DNA from: Curtobacterium sp. VKM Ac-2865
GTDB lineage: Bacteria > Actinomycetota > Actinomycetes > Actinomycetales > Microbacteriaceae
Assembly: GCF_015350905.1 (NCBI RefSeq)
Contig: NZ_JADKRZ010000008.1
Location: 61,553 to 125,552 of the forward strand
Direction of reading: 5' to 3'
Length of the DNA stretch: 64,000 nt
How positions within the stretch are numbered: position 1 is the stretch's first letter; each line of letters opens with the position of its first letter. The position numbers were made by a program, and so were the translations under genes. The notes beneath the pieces were generated by a model that saw only the letters and a program-made list of their open reading frames with translations, did not search any database and had not been told where the DNA came from. Positions 1-9,761 of the stretch are shown here, one piece after another.

Positions 1-1014
1 GTCCGACACGACGTAGGTCAGGTACGACTTGACCAGTTCGGCCTTGTCGGCGTCCTTGTACTCCTGGCACGCGATGGCGTAGGAGACGAGGACGAGCGGC
101 CAGGCGCCGTCGGCGGTGTCCTTGCGGTTGATGTCGATCGCGAGGTCGTTGGTCTCGCGGCCGGAGACCGTCTCGGAGTCCGCGACGACCTTGGCAGCGC
201 CCTCGGCCGAGATCTCGGTGGCCTTGTCGCCGACCATGAGCTTGGCCTTGTCGAGGTCGCCCGCACCGGAGTCGTCGATGTAGGTGATCGCGTTGGTCGC
301 ACCCTGCATGGCCGAGGCCACACCGGGGCCGCCCTTGGCGCTGTCGCCGACCTGGTAGGGGTAGGTCTGGCTGGGCGCTTCGGTCCAGACGTCGCCGGCG
401 TTGGCCGACATGTACTCGGAGAAGTTCTGGGTGGTGCCCGAGTCGTCCGAACGGTGCACGACGGTGATGTTGGCGCTCGGCAGCTTCGCGTCCTTGTTCA
501 GGGCGGCGATCTGGGAGTCGTCCCACTTCGTGATCTTGCCGGAGAAGATGCCCGCGATGGTCTTGGCGTCGAGCGTCAGGTCCTTGACGCCGTCGACCTT
601 GAAGGCGATGGCGATCGGGGAGATGTAGACCGGGATGTCGATGGCCTTGGTGTCCGCCTTGCACAGGCCGAAGGAGCCCGCGAGCTCCTCGTCCTTGAGC
701 GCGGCGTCGGAGCCGGCGAAGTCCGCGGCGCCGGAGATGAAGTTCTTGCGACCAGCGCCGGAGCCGTCGGGCGAGTAGTTCACCGTGACGCCGGAGGCCT
801 GGTCCTGGAAGCCGGAGGCCCAGACGGCCTCGGCGGTCTGCTGGGCGGACGAGCCCGATCCGGTGAGGGTGCCGGAGAGCTTCGAGTAGTCGACACCCGA
901 GGCGGAAGGCGCCGTGGTGCTGCCCGCGCCGCCTTCGTTCGCCGCGCACGAGGAGAGCACGACTGCGCCGGCGATCGCGATTGCTGCGATCGAACCGATT
1001 CGCTTGATGTTCAC
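1..1014 (-). CDS. pstS: Phosphate ABC transporter substrate-binding lipoprotein PstS (3' part missing at window edge)
   Basis: Binds inorganic phosphate outside the membrane and hands it to the PstCA-PstB importer. The reading frame is open from a GTG start at 1014 to the window edge, so about 338 codons are seen and the C-terminus lies outside. The N-terminus is a lipoprotein signal (VNIKRIGSIAAIAIAGAVV) followed by the lipobox LSSC; a Ser/Thr/Gly-rich linker and the family's GSGSSAQ phosphate-loop stretch follow. The last visible residues, LVKSYLTYVVSD, fit the PstS fold. A GAAGGG ribosome site lies about 7 bases before GTG. Upstream is a PHO box (1128-1145), so it is presumably induced by phosphate starvation. 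pstCAB are expected beyond the left edge. Confidence 0.93.
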   Translation of the reverse strand, partial: MNIKRIGSIAAIAIAGAVVLSSCAANEGGAGSTTAPSASGVDYSKLSGTLTGSGSSAQQTAEAVWASGFQDQASGVTVNYSPDGSGAGRKNFISGAADFAGSDAALKDEELAGSFGLCKADTKAIDIPVYISPIAIAFKVDGVKDLTLDAKTIAGIFSGKITKWDDSQIAALNKDAKLPSANITVVHRSDDSGTTQNFSEYMSANAGDVWTEAPSQTYPYQVGDSAKGGPGVASAMQGATNAITYIDDSGAGDLDKAKLMVGDKATEISAEGAAKVVADSETVSGRETNDLAIDINRKDTADGAWPLVLVSYAIACQEYKDADKAELVKSYLTYVVSD

Positions 1015-1316
1015 AGGGGTCCCTTCGGGGAATGTGGAGTGCAGGTGGGACCGCTGTTCAGTCCCGTGGGCCGGTGCCGACCCGCGAGCGACTGTAGGGA
1101 CGCGAAGTGACCGGGATGACGCCCGCCGGTGAACGGGAGGTGAACGAGGGGGTGTCACGGCGCGGAACGCGAGCAAGCAGGCGGTTCCGGGGGCAGGCTC
1201 GGGACCAGCGTGCCCGGCGGCGGACGGGAGGCTCGGCCCGGCTCGGGCGCGCAGCACCACCCCCGCCACGTGGCCGGTACACGGGCCGTGGCGCGGGGAG
1301 CGCGCGAGGCGCTGCG
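1015..1316 (-). promoter_or_regulatory. pstS promoter region with PHO box; otherwise no gene seen
   Basis: The spacer between pstS and the Nudix gene. On the minus strand two GTTCACC heptamers stand 11 bp apart (1139-1145 and 1128-1134), the spacing of actinobacterial PHO boxes bound by PhoP/RegX3. A TACAGT -10 candidate is at 1091-1096, about 31 bp downstream of the box, with degenerate copies of the heptamer (GTCATCC, GTCACTT) between. No convincing ORF lies in this stretch. Confidence 0.75.
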
Positions 1317-2264
1317 CTACGCGGGGACGGTGTTGCGGTGCGTCTCGACGGCGACGAGCGTGTCGTCGGCGATGTGCAGCACGGTGAAGTCGCCGACCGA
1401 CAGCATCGCGGCGCGGCGCAGGTCGAAGCGGTCGGTGTCGGCGGTGGTGTCGGTGGCGATGCGCGCGATGATGTCGGGCAGCACCGGGCCGTGCGAGCAG
1501 AACACGGCGGACTTGCGCTTCGCGAGGCGTTTGCGGACGGCGCCCCTGACGTCAGCCGAGCCCTGTTCGTGGGCGTCCTGGCTGATGTCAGGCGTGCTCG
1601 AGACCCCGAGCCGGACCCGGTCGGACAGGGGTTCGACGGTCGCCAGGCACCGCGCGGCCGTGCTGCTGACGATCTTCTTCGGGCCGAACGCGGCGATCGG
1701 GGCGGCGGCGGCCTTCGCCTGCGCGCGACCGACGGCCAGCAGCGGACGGGTGGCGTCGGGGCCGTGCCATTCGGACCCGGGTGTGGTCTTCGCGTGCCGC
1801 AGGGCGATGAGCGCGAACGTGCGGTGCTGGCCCGCGGCGACTCGCTCGGCGAAGCGCTCGAGGATCTCGACGTCGCGGGCGTAGGTGAGCCGGGCGCGGG
1901 CGTCGTCGATGGTCACCCACTCGATCGCGGCGACCTCGTGGTTCGGGTGGAACACGCCGGCGCGCTCGAGCTCCTTCGAGGACACCCGGGCCGCCCAGTA
2001 GTGCACGACCTTGTCGCGGCGGTTCGGCAGGACGTACTCGGCAGTGCCGAGCGGGGCGCCGAGGTGGACGCGGTGGCCGGTCTCCTCGAGGACCTCGCGG
2101 ACGGCGGCGGTGGGGACGGCCTCGCCCGGGTCGACCTTGCCCTTGGGGAAGGAGACGTCCTTGTGGTGCTCGCGGTGGACCAGGAGCACGAGCGGCTCCC
2201 CGTCCTGTTCGCGCCACACCACTGCCCCCGCCGCGAGGACGGGGCCCGTGGAGGCGCCGCTCAC
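1317..2264 (-). CDS. Nudix hydrolase fused to histidine phosphatase (MutT1-like)
   Basis: A two-domain protein of 315 aa. The N-terminal half carries a complete Nudix box at about residues 42-64 (G-x5-E, then REVLEETG). The C-terminal half starts with a histidine-phosphatase RHA motif near 156-158 and has a later CSHGPV second-histidine stretch. This is the architecture of mycobacterial MutT1, which removes 8-oxo-dGTP and diadenosine polyphosphates; substrate here is inferred. The start is placed at GTG 2264 because it overlaps the ppk stop (GTGA) and begins just before the conserved domain; a longer frame to 2360 would overlap ppk by 100 bp. It is translationally coupled to ppk, linking nucleotide sanitation with polyphosphate metabolism. 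Confidence 0.87.
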   Translation of the reverse strand: MSGASTGPVLAAGAVVWREQDGEPLVLLVHREHHKDVSFPKGKVDPGEAVPTAAVREVLEETGHRVHLGAPLGTAEYVLPNRRDKVVHYWAARVSSKELERAGVFHPNHEVAAIEWVTIDDARARLTYARDVEILERFAERVAAGQHRTFALIALRHAKTTPGSEWHGPDATRPLLAVGRAQAKAAAAPIAAFGPKKIVSSTAARCLATVEPLSDRVRLGVSSTPDISQDAHEQGSADVRGAVRKRLAKRKSAVFCSHGPVLPDIIARIATDTTADTDRFDLRRAAMLSVGDFTVLHIADDTLVAVETHRNTVPA

Positions 2265-4426
2265 CGCGTGGAGCGCTTCCGCGCCGAGATCTTCCGCATG
2301 ATCACATTCTGCACGTCGTCGAACGGGCGGCCGTCGTCGTCCGTCGAGTGGCGCGTCCACTCACCGTCCGACTCGAGGTGCCACGAGCTCGTGGTCTCGG
2401 CCATAGCCATGTCGAACACTTCGGTGACCTCGTTCACGTGGGCGGGGTCGGACAGGCGCACCAGGGCCTCGACGCGACGGTCGAGGTTGCGGTGCATCAT
2501 GTCCGCGCTGCCGATGAACACGAACGGGTCGCCGTCGTTGTGGAAGGCGAACGCGCGGGAGTGCTCGAGGTACCGCCCGACGACGCTGCGCACGCGGATG
2601 GTCTCGCTGACGCCTTCGAGCCCGGGCTTGAGCGAGCAGATGCCGCGTACCAGGACGTCGATCGGCACCCCGGCCTGGCTGGCCAGGTAGAGCGCGTCGA
2701 TGATCTGTTCGTCGACCATCGAGTTGACCTTGATCCGGATGCCGGAGGGCAGCCCGGCGCGGGCGTTGTCGGCCTCGACCTGGATGCGCTTGAGCAGGCC
2801 CTTCCGCAGGTGCAGCGGGGCGACCAGCAGGCGCTTGAACTTCTTCTCGATGGCGTACCCGGAGAGCTCGTTGAACAGGCGGGTGAGGTCCTTGCCCACG
2901 ACGTCGTCCGCGGTGAACAGCCCCATGTCCTCGTAGATGCGCGAGGTCTTCGGGTTGTAGTTGCCGGTGCCGATGTGGCTGTAGTGCTTGAGCGTGCCGC
3001 CTTCCTGCCGGATGACGAGCACGAGCTTGGAGTGCGTCTTCAGCCCGACCAGGCCGTAGACCACGTGCACGCCAGCCTTCTCGAGCTTGCGTGCCCAGGT
3101 GATGTTGTTCTGCTCGTCGAAGCGCGCCTTGATCTCCACCAGCGCCAGCACCTGCTTGCCCGCGGCGGCGGCGTCGATGAGGGCCTCCACGATGGGGGAG
3201 TCGCCCGAGGTGCGGTACAGCGTCTGCTTGATCGCGAGCACGTTCGGGTCGGCGGCGGCCTGCTCGAGGAAGGCCTGCACGCTCGTCGCGAAGGACTCGT
3301 ACGGGTGGTGCACCAGGACGTCCCTGGCCGCGATCGCGCGGAACAGGTCGGGCTTGGTGTTCGGCTCACCCGGCTGGAACTGCACGGGGGTGGTCGGCAC
3401 GTGCTTCGGGTAGTGCAGGTCGGGCCGGTTGATCTTCGAGATCTCGAACAGGCAGCCGAGGTCGAGTGGCGACGGCAGCCGGTAGACCTCCTGTTCCGTG
3501 ATGTCGAGTTCGCGGACGAGCAGGTCGAGCGTCACCGGGTCCATGTCCTCGGTGATCTCGAGGCGGATGGGCGGACCGAAGCGGCGACGCAGCAGCTCGC
3601 GCTCGAGGGCCTGGATGAGGTTCTCGGCCTCGTCCTCCTCGATCTCGACGTCCTCGTTCCGGGTGACACGGAACACGTGGTGCTCGAGGACCTCCATCCC
3701 CGGGAACAGGTCGCCGAGGTGGTTCGCGATGAGGTCCTCGAGCGGGATGAAGCGCATGCGCCCGGAGTTGTCGTCCGGCAGCTTGATCAGCCGCGAGAAG
3801 TTCTGCGGCACCTTGAGGCGCGCGAACTCCTGCCGCTGCGACTTCGGGTTGCGCACCCGCACCGCGAGGTTGAGCGACAGGCCGGAGATGTACGGGAACG
3901 GGTGTGCCGGGTCCACCGCGAGGGGCATCAGGACCGGGAAGATCTGCTCGGCGAAGTACTCGCGCATCCGGGCGCGGTCGTCCTCGCCCAGGTCGGACCA
4001 GTGCTCGATGTGCAGCCCGGCGGCGTCGAGGTCGGGCTTCAGCGAGCCGATGAAGGCCTGCGCGTGACGGTCCTGCAGCTCGTGTGCCTTCTTCGCGATG
4101 TCGCGGAGGACGTCACTCGGTGCGCGGCCGACGTTCGTCGGGACGGCGATGCCGGTGTCGATGCGGCGCTTCAGCCCGGCGACGCGGACCATGAAGAACT
4201 CGTCGAGGTTCGACGCGAAGATCGCCAGGAAGTTGGCGCGCTCGAGCAGCGGGACCGTGCGGTCCTCTCCCAGTTCGAGCACCCGCTGGTTGAACCGCAG
4301 CCAGCTGATCTCACGGTCGAAGTAGCGGTCCGACGGCAGGGACTCGTGCTCGACCTCCACGACCTCGTCGAAGTCGTCGAGGTCGTTCGAGACGGAGTCG
4401 CCGTCGAGCTGCGGTTCGGTGTCCAT
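2261..4426 (-). CDS. ppk: Polyphosphate kinase 1
   Basis: Reversibly polymerises the ATP gamma-phosphate into polyphosphate. The 721-aa length is normal for PPK1. The N domain ([13 protein letters not shown]) and head domain are present. The two catalytic histidines are visible: the autophosphorylated one in [13 protein letters not shown] (about H465) and the second in [12 protein letters not shown] (about H622). ATG 4426 is preferred over GTG 4432 because the hexamer CAGGAT stands exactly 6 bases before it, suggesting a leaderless mRNA. The 3' end overlaps the Nudix gene. No PHO box is seen directly upstream. Confidence 0.95.
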   Translation of the reverse strand: MDTEPQLDGDSVSNDLDDFDEVVEVEHESLPSDRYFDREISWLRFNQRVLELGEDRTVPLLERANFLAIFASNLDEFFMVRVAGLKRRIDTGIAVPTNVGRAPSDVLRDIAKKAHELQDRHAQAFIGSLKPDLDAAGLHIEHWSDLGEDDRARMREYFAEQIFPVLMPLAVDPAHPFPYISGLSLNLAVRVRNPKSQRQEFARLKVPQNFSRLIKLPDDNSGRMRFIPLEDLIANHLGDLFPGMEVLEHHVFRVTRNEDVEIEEDEAENLIQALERELLRRRFGPPIRLEITEDMDPVTLDLLVRELDITEQEVYRLPSPLDLGCLFEISKINRPDLHYPKHVPTTPVQFQPGEPNTKPDLFRAIAARDVLVHHPYESFATSVQAFLEQAAADPNVLAIKQTLYRTSGDSPIVEALIDAAAAGKQVLALVEIKARFDEQNNITWARKLEKAGVHVVYGLVGLKTHSKLVLVIRQEGGTLKHYSHIGTGNYNPKTSRIYEDMGLFTADDVVGKDLTRLFNELSGYAIEKKFKRLLVAPLHLRKGLLKRIQVEADNARAGLPSGIRIKVNSMVDEQIIDALYLASQAGVPIDVLVRGICSLKPGLEGVSETIRVRSVVGRYLEHSRAFAFHNDGDPFVFIGSADMMHRNLDRRVEALVRLSDPAHVNEVTEVFDMAMAETTSSWHLESDGEWTRHSTDDDGRPFDDVQNVIMRKISARKRSTR

Positions 4427-4516
4427 GCCCACATCCTGCCACCCGCGTGCTGCGGTCGGAGGGCCGATGGCCGCCCCTGTGGGAACCCGCGGTGAACAGG
4501 GCGGCTGTGGAGGAGA

Positions 4517-5335
4517 TCAGACCGGCGCGGCGTACTGCACGTCGATCGCGTGCTGCGTGAACCCGGACCGCCGGTACAGCGCCAGCGCCGGCTCGTTGTC
4601 ACCCTCGACGTAGAGCGCCTGGGCGTCGAGGCCCCGTCCGACCAACCGGGCTGACCCCGCGCGCATGAGCACGCCCCCGAGGCCCTGCCCCTGCAGGTCC
4701 GGCCGCACGGCGACGGCGTAGAACTCGCCGATTCCGTCCTCGACCTTGAGCCAGCACGACCCCGCGAGCACCCCGGAGGCGTCCCGCAGCAGCAGCAGGT
4801 CGGCGGGGGCGAACCACGGCTCGGCCTGCCGCGCGAGCAGGTCGTCCATGGTCATCGACCCCTGCTCCGGGTGCGACGCGAACGCCGCCGCGTTCAGCGC
4901 GAGCCAGTCCGCCTCGTCGGTGCCGGGCCGGAAGGCAGCGAGGGAGTACCCGGTCGGGAGGCTCGGGTCGGCTCCGACGGTCGGCACCGGCGCGCGGAGC
5001 TGCAGCAGCGTCCTCGTGGGTGCCCAGCCGTACCGGGTGGCGATGGCGCGTGCCGCCGGGCTGTCACCGTGCGCCCAGGCCAGACGCGGTGCGGCCCCGC
5101 CGCCCAGCGCGAGCGCCCGCTCGACGAGCCGAGTCCCGGTGCCGTGGCCACGGGCCTCCCGGCGGACCACGAGTTCCAGCTCGCCCTCGCGCACGACCGC
5201 GGCCCCGTCGGGTCCGGCTGCGACCCCGTCGGGTTCCTCGAGCACGACGGCCCGGCCGGCGCGCACGTCGACCAGGGTCTGGTCGGAGAAGGGCGGCGGT
5301 TCGCCGGGGACGACGAAGGCCGCGAGGTCGGCCAC
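4517..5335 (-). CDS. mshD: Mycothiol synthase (acetyl-CoA:Cys-GlcN-Ins acetyltransferase)
   Basis: Catalyses the last step of mycothiol synthesis, N-acetylation of the cysteine amine. The 272-aa product has the tandem GNAT arrangement of MshD: a degenerate N-terminal GNAT domain (about 1-120) and a functional C-terminal one with the acetyl-CoA loop VRPDLQGQGLGGVL and the terminal ALYVEGDNEPALALYRRSGF motif. GTG 5335 is chosen because it lies 2 bases after the stop of the upstream regulator gene; longer in-frame extension would run antisense to nothing but fully over that gene. The same gene pair (GlnR-type regulator, mshD) occurs in mycobacteria. Confidence 0.88.
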   Translation of the reverse strand: MADLAAFVVPGEPPPFSDQTLVDVRAGRAVVLEEPDGVAAGPDGAAVVREGELELVVRREARGHGTGTRLVERALALGGGAAPRLAWAHGDSPAARAIATRYGWAPTRTLLQLRAPVPTVGADPSLPTGYSLAAFRPGTDEADWLALNAAAFASHPEQGSMTMDDLLARQAEPWFAPADLLLLRDASGVLAGSCWLKVEDGIGEFYAVAVRPDLQGQGLGGVLMRAGSARLVGRGLDAQALYVEGDNEPALALYRRSGFTQHAIDVQYAAPV

Positions 5336-5337
5336 GA

Positions 5338-6021
5338 CTACTGGCCCATCAGGCGGTCGGCTTCGTCCTCGTACACGTTGAAGCGGTACCCGACGTTGCG
5401 GACCGTGCCGATCAGCGACTCGAGGTCGCCGAGCTTGGCGCGGAGACGGCGGACGTGCACGTCGACCGTGCGGGTGCCACCGAAGTAGTCGTAGCCCCAG
5501 ACCTCGCTGAGGAGCTGTTCGCGCGTGAACACCCGCGACGGGTGCGTGGCGAAGAACCGCAGGAGCTCGAACTCCTTGAAGGTGAGGTCGAGCGGCTTGC
5601 CGCGGACCTTCGCCGAGTAGCTGGCCTCGTCGATGACGACCCCGGAGGCCTGGATCTTCGAGCCCGTCTGGTTCTTGGCGGCCCGGCCGGAGCTCAGGCG
5701 GATGCGGGCGTCGACCTCGGCGGGGCCGGCGGTCTCGAGCACGACGTCGTCGACGTTCCACTCGCTCGTGACCGCGGTCAGGCCACCCTCGGTCACGACG
5801 AGCACGATGGGCGTCGTCGAGCCGGACGTGGCGAGGATCTTGCACAGGGCCTTCGCACTGACCAGGTCGGTGCGGGCGTCCACGAACATCAGGTCGCTCT
5901 GTGGGGCGTTGACCAGGTGGGAGGCGTCGGCCGGCACGTGGCGGATCCGGTGGCTCAGGAGGCCGAGGGCCGGCAGGACGTCGCCGGGCGCAGCCGAAGT
6001 GAGTACCAGGAGCTGTGCCAC
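5338..6021 (-). CDS. glnR: GlnR-type orphan response regulator (winged helix)
   Basis: A 227-aa OmpR-fold regulator. The N-terminal receiver-like domain begins [20 protein letters not shown], and the C-terminal winged helix is canonical ([47 protein letters not shown]). This closely follows actinobacterial GlnR, the phosphorylation-independent regulator of nitrogen assimilation. Start GTG 6021 matches the family's N-terminus and has GGAGG 4 bases upstream; an ATG at 6054 would add 11 poorly conserved residues. It is coupled to mshD. The GlnR assignment rests on remembered family sequence and gene order, so a generic winged-helix regulator remains possible. Confidence 0.8.
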   Translation of the reverse strand: MAQLLVLTSAAPGDVLPALGLLSHRIRHVPADASHLVNAPQSDLMFVDARTDLVSAKALCKILATSGSTTPIVLVVTEGGLTAVTSEWNVDDVVLETAGPAEVDARIRLSSGRAAKNQTGSKIQASGVVIDEASYSAKVRGKPLDLTFKEFELLRFFATHPSRVFTREQLLSEVWGYDYFGGTRTVDVHVRRLRAKLGDLESLIGTVRNVGYRFNVYEDEADRLMGQ

Positions 6022-6106
6022 AGGACCTCCAGAGCGGGAAGACGTCGTGGACACATCCTAGTGATGCTCGACACGCCGCCAGGACCGCGCCTGTCATGAT
6101 GGGGAC

Positions 6107-6388
6107 GTGACCGAGCCCGTCCCGCCCGCCGACCAGCGCCGCCTGCAGCTGACGTCGGTGCTGCCCGTCTGGCTGCTGTCGATCGTCGGCGCCGTGCTCG
6201 TCCTGACGCTGAGCGACCGGGACTCCTTCGCCTGGCTGCTGCTCGTGTTCGTGGCCTCCGTGATGGTCAGCTTCGTGCTGCAGCTCATCACCGCGACGAA
6301 GGACGGCCTGGTCGAGCGGATCAGCATCGCGTCCTCGGGCTCGTTCGTCGTCGTGCTCGTGACCGCCGTGGTGCTCCTGGCACGTTGA
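6107..6388 (+). CDS. Small integral membrane protein
   Basis: A 93-aa protein with three hydrophobic segments (about 17-37, 42-62, 75-92) and a short charged N-terminus, MTEPVPPADQRR. I do not recognise a named function. GTG 6107 has CATGAT 6 bases upstream, so it is probably leaderless. It is divergent from the glnR-type gene, and is followed by two more genes on the same strand. Confidence 0.7.
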   Translation: MTEPVPPADQRRLQLTSVLPVWLLSIVGAVLVLTLSDRDSFAWLLLVFVASVMVSFVLQLITATKDGLVERISIASSGSFVVVLVTAVVLLAR

Positions 6389-6411
6389 GCCCGGACGCGT
6401 AGACTCCTGGC

Positions 6412-6528
6412 ATGGATTCGCTGCTTGCGCTCGAGCTCTTCTACGTGGGCCTCCTCGGCCTGGCGTCGCTCGCGATCGCGTTCATCTCGGTGACCGTCGT
6501 CGTGAAGCTGTTCAAGGGTCAGCGTTGA
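6412..6528 (+). CDS. 38-residue single-span membrane peptide
   Basis: A small ORF of 38 aa, MDSLLALELFYVGLLGLASL at its start, that is almost one long transmembrane helix ending in the basic tail KLFKGQR. ATG 6412 lies 6 bases after a TAGACT -10 hexamer (6400-6405), a clear leaderless promoter. Its TGA overlaps the TTG start of the nitrobindin gene (TTGA), implying translational coupling. Function unknown; the promoter plus coupling argue that it is real. Confidence 0.7.
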   Translation: MDSLLALELFYVGLLGLASLAIAFISVTVVVKLFKGQR

Positions 6529-7145
6529 TCGAACTGCCGGAGGGCCTGACCGCCGAACTCGTCCCGCTCTCCTGGCTCGTCGGCGTCTGGGAGGGCACCG
6601 GCGTGGTCGAGTACCCGATCGGCGAGGCGTCCGCCGACGACGACCAGCCCGAGGTCCGCTCGTACGAGTTCGGCCAGCGCGTGAGCTTCAGCCACGACGG
6701 CCTGCCGTACCTCAACTACACGTCCACCACGTGGCTCCTCGACGAGCAGCACACGCCGCTCGCCGCCGAGATGGGCTACTGGCGCCTCGACCGTCCGTCC
6801 GAGCCCGGTGACCGCGGCCCGGCGATGCTCATGGGCGAGGGGAACGCGCCCTTCACGACCACGCAGAGCGTCGAGGCGCTCCGCAACGCGAACGACGGCT
6901 TCGACGTCGAGGCCATGATCATCCACCCCACCGGCGTCAACGAGCTCTACGTCGGGCAGGTCCGCAAGGGCCGCATCGACCTGGCCACCGACGCCGTGAT
7001 GCGCTCCGCCAACGCCAAGGAGTACTCCGCGGCCACCCGCCTGTACGGGCTGGTCGAGGGCAAGCTCTTCTGGGCGTGGGACATCGCCGCCCTGGGTCAG
7101 GGACTCACCTCACACGCCTCGGGGCAGCTCGCGAAGGTCGACTGA
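6525..7145 (+). CDS. Nitrobindin family heme-binding protein (FABP-like, peroxynitrite isomerase)
   Basis: A 206-aa ten-stranded beta-barrel protein of the FABP/THAP4 (DUF1794) family. It shows the signature GVWEGTG (about residues 20-26) and a C-terminal SHASGQL whose histidine (about H197) is in the position of the proximal heme ligand of nitrobindins, which isomerise peroxynitrite to nitrate. TTG 6525 is chosen because it overlaps the stop of the 38-aa ORF. An acidic insert (EASADDDQPE) follows the first strands. Its stop overlaps ygfZ (TGATG), so the three genes form one unit. Confidence 0.85.
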   Translation: MIELPEGLTAELVPLSWLVGVWEGTGVVEYPIGEASADDDQPEVRSYEFGQRVSFSHDGLPYLNYTSTTWLLDEQHTPLAAEMGYWRLDRPSEPGDRGPAMLMGEGNAPFTTTQSVEALRNANDGFDVEAMIIHPTGVNELYVGQVRKGRIDLATDAVMRSANAKEYSAATRLYGLVEGKLFWAWDIAALGQGLTSHASGQLAKVD

Positions 7146-8212
7146 TGGCCGTCTTCGCCGCGCGCGACGGCTTCGTCGCGTCCGCGGAGGGTCCGGCCGC
7201 CCACTTCGGCAACCCCTTGGGGGAGCAGCGACTACTGGCCAGGGGCACCGCCGTGGTCGAGCTCGGCCTCGGCGTCGTCACCGTCACCGGCCCGGACCGC
7301 CTGTCCTGGCTCAACTCGATCACGTCGCAGCTGCTCCTCGGCCTGGCGCCGGGTGTCAGCACCGAGACGCTCGTGCTCGACGCCTCGGGCCGCGTCGAGC
7401 ACGCCGCCCGCGTCGTGGACGACGGCGAGACCACCTGGCTCCTCACCGAACCCGCCGACGCCGCCCCGCTCGCCGCGTGGCTGACGTCGATGCGGTTCAT
7501 GCTCCGCGTCGAGGTCGCCGACCGCAGCGCCGACTTCGTCACCGTCGGGTCCTTCGCCGACGCGGGCGTCGTCGCCGACGCGGTCGTCGAGTGGGTCGAC
7601 CCGTGGAGCGTCGTCACGCCCGGCGGATGGGGCTACGCCAGCCAGGAGGCCCACCCCGGCTCCGACTGGACGCTGCGGATCGCGGTGCTCACCGCCGACG
7701 CCGCTGCCGCCCTGGCCGCGTCCGACCGGCCCGTCGCGGGGCTCCTCGCGATGGAGGCCCTGCGCATCGCCGCCTGGCGCCCCGCGCTCACCGACGTCGA
7801 CGAGCGGACGATCCCGCACGAGCTCGACTGGCTCCGCTCCGCCGTGCACCTGGGCAAGGGCTGCTACCGCGGGCAGGAGACCGTCGCCAAGGTCCACAAC
7901 CTCGGGCACCCGCCGCGTCGGGTCGTGATGCTGCACCTCGACGGTTCGGACGCCGTGCTGCCCGCTCCCGGCACCCCCGTCACGCTCGACGGCACCGAGG
8001 TCGGGCGGCTCACGGCGTCAGCGGTGCACCACGAGCTCGGGCCGGTCGGGCTCGCGGTCGTCAAGCGCTCGCTCGACCCGTCCGCCGTGCTCACCCTCAC
8101 CGCGGACGACGTCGTGGTGACGGCGGCGCAGGAGACCATCGTCCCGCCCGGCGCGGGTGCGACGGCGAACGTGCCGCGGTTGCCTCGGCTTGGGGCGGTC
8201 AAGCGCTCCTAG
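7145..8212 (+). CDS. ygfZ: YgfZ/GcvT-domain tetrahydrofolate-binding protein
   Basis: A 355-aa protein that uses a folate cofactor to help assemble or repair iron-sulfur clusters. The family signature KGCYRGQE is present (about residues 239-246), following the GcvT-like N domain (LSWLNSITSQLL). ATG 7145 overlaps the previous stop. The 3' end overlaps the stop of the convergent glycosyltransferase gene by 14 bp, so the two genes share their final codons on opposite strands. Confidence 0.9.
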   Translation: MAVFAARDGFVASAEGPAAHFGNPLGEQRLLARGTAVVELGLGVVTVTGPDRLSWLNSITSQLLLGLAPGVSTETLVLDASGRVEHAARVVDDGETTWLLTEPADAAPLAAWLTSMRFMLRVEVADRSADFVTVGSFADAGVVADAVVEWVDPWSVVTPGGWGYASQEAHPGSDWTLRIAVLTADAAAALAASDRPVAGLLAMEALRIAAWRPALTDVDERTIPHELDWLRSAVHLGKGCYRGQETVAKVHNLGHPPRRVVMLHLDGSDAVLPAPGTPVTLDGTEVGRLTASAVHHELGPVGLAVVKRSLDPSAVLTLTADDVVVTAAQETIVPPGAGATANVPRLPRLGAVKRS

Positions 8213-9761
8213 CGCCGTTGCCCGGTGACCAGCGGTCGCCGCGGCGGTCGAGCACGTGCATCCAGACGGCGGACAGGGTCATCATCACGAACACCATGGC
8301 GGCACCGGGGCCGTGCGCGACCACGAACGCCAGGGCCACGGCGACGACGGCGACGAGGACCTCGCGCAGCAGCGACAGGACCGTCGTCGTGCCGCGCAGC
8401 TTCGGTGTGATCACGAAGCGTGCACAGCCACCGGCGGCGACCCGCAGCATGGACGACAGCGTGAGCCAGAGCGTCGAGGTGTAGAGCGCGCTCGCCTGCA
8501 CGAAGAACACCACCGCGCGGACGAGCCCACGGCGGCGGAACGTCCGCACGGCCTCGGGCAGCAGCGGTGCCGCGCCGCAGACTCCGAGAGCGAGCCCCTC
8601 CTGCTGCGGCAGGAACCCCCAGCCGTACGGGCCCGTCGGCAGCAGGTTCACCAGGAACAGCGCGATCGCCAGGCCGCTGCTGACGGGCGTCGCCAGGCAG
8701 TCGAGCAGCAGGTCCGTCTTCTCGCGGACCCGGAGCGGACCGAGGAGCACCCGTCTGAGGTACCGCCGCAGGAACTCGGCGCTGCCCTGCGCGAACTTGC
8801 TCTGCTGCTTCCGGAAGGCCGCGTAGTCGATCGGGTAGTCCTCGCTGCTGAGCGCCTCGGGGGCCCAGACGATGCGCTGGCCAGCGCGGCGGGCCTCGAC
8901 GCTGAAGGCCAGGTCCTCCATGACCACCTCCGGGAAGCGGCCGACGGCGGTGACGCACGCGGCGGTGATGAGAGCCCCGCGGCCCATGAACATCGAGAAG
9001 CCGAACCGCGACCGGGACGCCTGCGTGACCGCGATGTGCGTGCGCAGCAGCCCGCCGAAGCGTCGGGCGAAGGCGCTCGTGTCGTCGTGGATCAGCTGCC
9101 GGCCCTGCACGATGCCCACCGACGGTGACGTCAGCCGCGCGAGGGCCCGCTCGACGAAGTCCGGTCGGAGCACCTGGTCGGCGTCGACGACGACGTAGGC
9201 GTCGTGGTGGATGCCGAGGGAGAAGAAGTGGTTGAGGTTCCCGGCCTTGAAGCCGGTCCGATCCGTGCGACGGACGACGGTGGCACCGGACTCCACTGCG
9301 AAGCGGTCGACCCGGGCCCGGACCTCGGGGTCGGACGAGTCGTCGAGGACGAACGTCTCCACGTGGGGGTGCGTCTGCTGCATGGTCCGTGCGAGGCGGT
9401 CGGGGGCGAAGTCGTTCGCCGTGCAGAGCAGGATCGCGACGCGGGCCGGGACAGCGACGGTGTCGTTCGCAGCTGCCCTGCGCGCCGCCTGTCGCTGCTC
9501 CACGCGCCGGAGCAGAGGGTAGGCGACCGCCATCGAGAGCGCCCGGACGCCACCGAGCACGACGAAGCCGATGACCGCGGCGAGCACGACACCGACGACG
9601 ATCTCGACCGGGGTCTCCGGGTCCCGCACGACCCAGATGTCGCGTGCGGCGACGAGCGCGATGGCCGTCCACGCAGCGACCACCACGAGCATGGCGACCA
9701 CGCCGGACACCACCGCGCCGGCGTCCGGCCGGCGGTGGTCACCCTGCCCGGTGCCGGTCAT
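8199..9761 (-). CDS. Membrane-bound family 2 glycosyltransferase
   Basis: A 520-aa processive-type GT2. The N-terminus has two membrane helices (about 18-40 and 55-78). The cytosolic domain has the motifs DDSSD, DADQ, MEDLAFS and QQSKFAQG, equivalent to the D, DxD, ED and Q(Q/R)xxRW motifs of cellulose/hyaluronan-synthase-like enzymes (the last is an unusual KF variant). Four or more C-terminal helices follow. It probably builds an exopolysaccharide; the sugar is unknown. ATG 9761 overlaps the ABC ATPase stop (ATGA), making it the third gene of an FtsX-ATPase-GT operon. Confidence 0.85.
   Translation of the reverse strand: MTGTGQGDHRRPDAGAVVSGVVAMLVVVAAWTAIALVAARDIWVVRDPETPVEIVVGVVLAAVIGFVVLGGVRALSMAVAYPLLRRVEQRQAARRAAANDTVAVPARVAILLCTANDFAPDRLARTMQQTHPHVETFVLDDSSDPEVRARVDRFAVESGATVVRRTDRTGFKAGNLNHFFSLGIHHDAYVVVDADQVLRPDFVERALARLTSPSVGIVQGRQLIHDDTSAFARRFGGLLRTHIAVTQASRSRFGFSMFMGRGALITAACVTAVGRFPEVVMEDLAFSVEARRAGQRIVWAPEALSSEDYPIDYAAFRKQQSKFAQGSAEFLRRYLRRVLLGPLRVREKTDLLLDCLATPVSSGLAIALFLVNLLPTGPYGWGFLPQQEGLALGVCGAAPLLPEAVRTFRRRGLVRAVVFFVQASALYTSTLWLTLSSMLRVAAGGCARFVITPKLRGTTTVLSLLREVLVAVVAVALAFVVAHGPGAAMVFVMMTLSAVWMHVLDRRGDRWSPGNGARSA

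Noticed and set aside
2348..4495. A 715-codon open frame on the plus strand opposite ppk
   Set aside because: Composition is Val/Leu/Asp/Glu/Arg-rich without motifs, typical of the antisense of a high-GC gene; ppk on the other strand has complete catalytic motifs.
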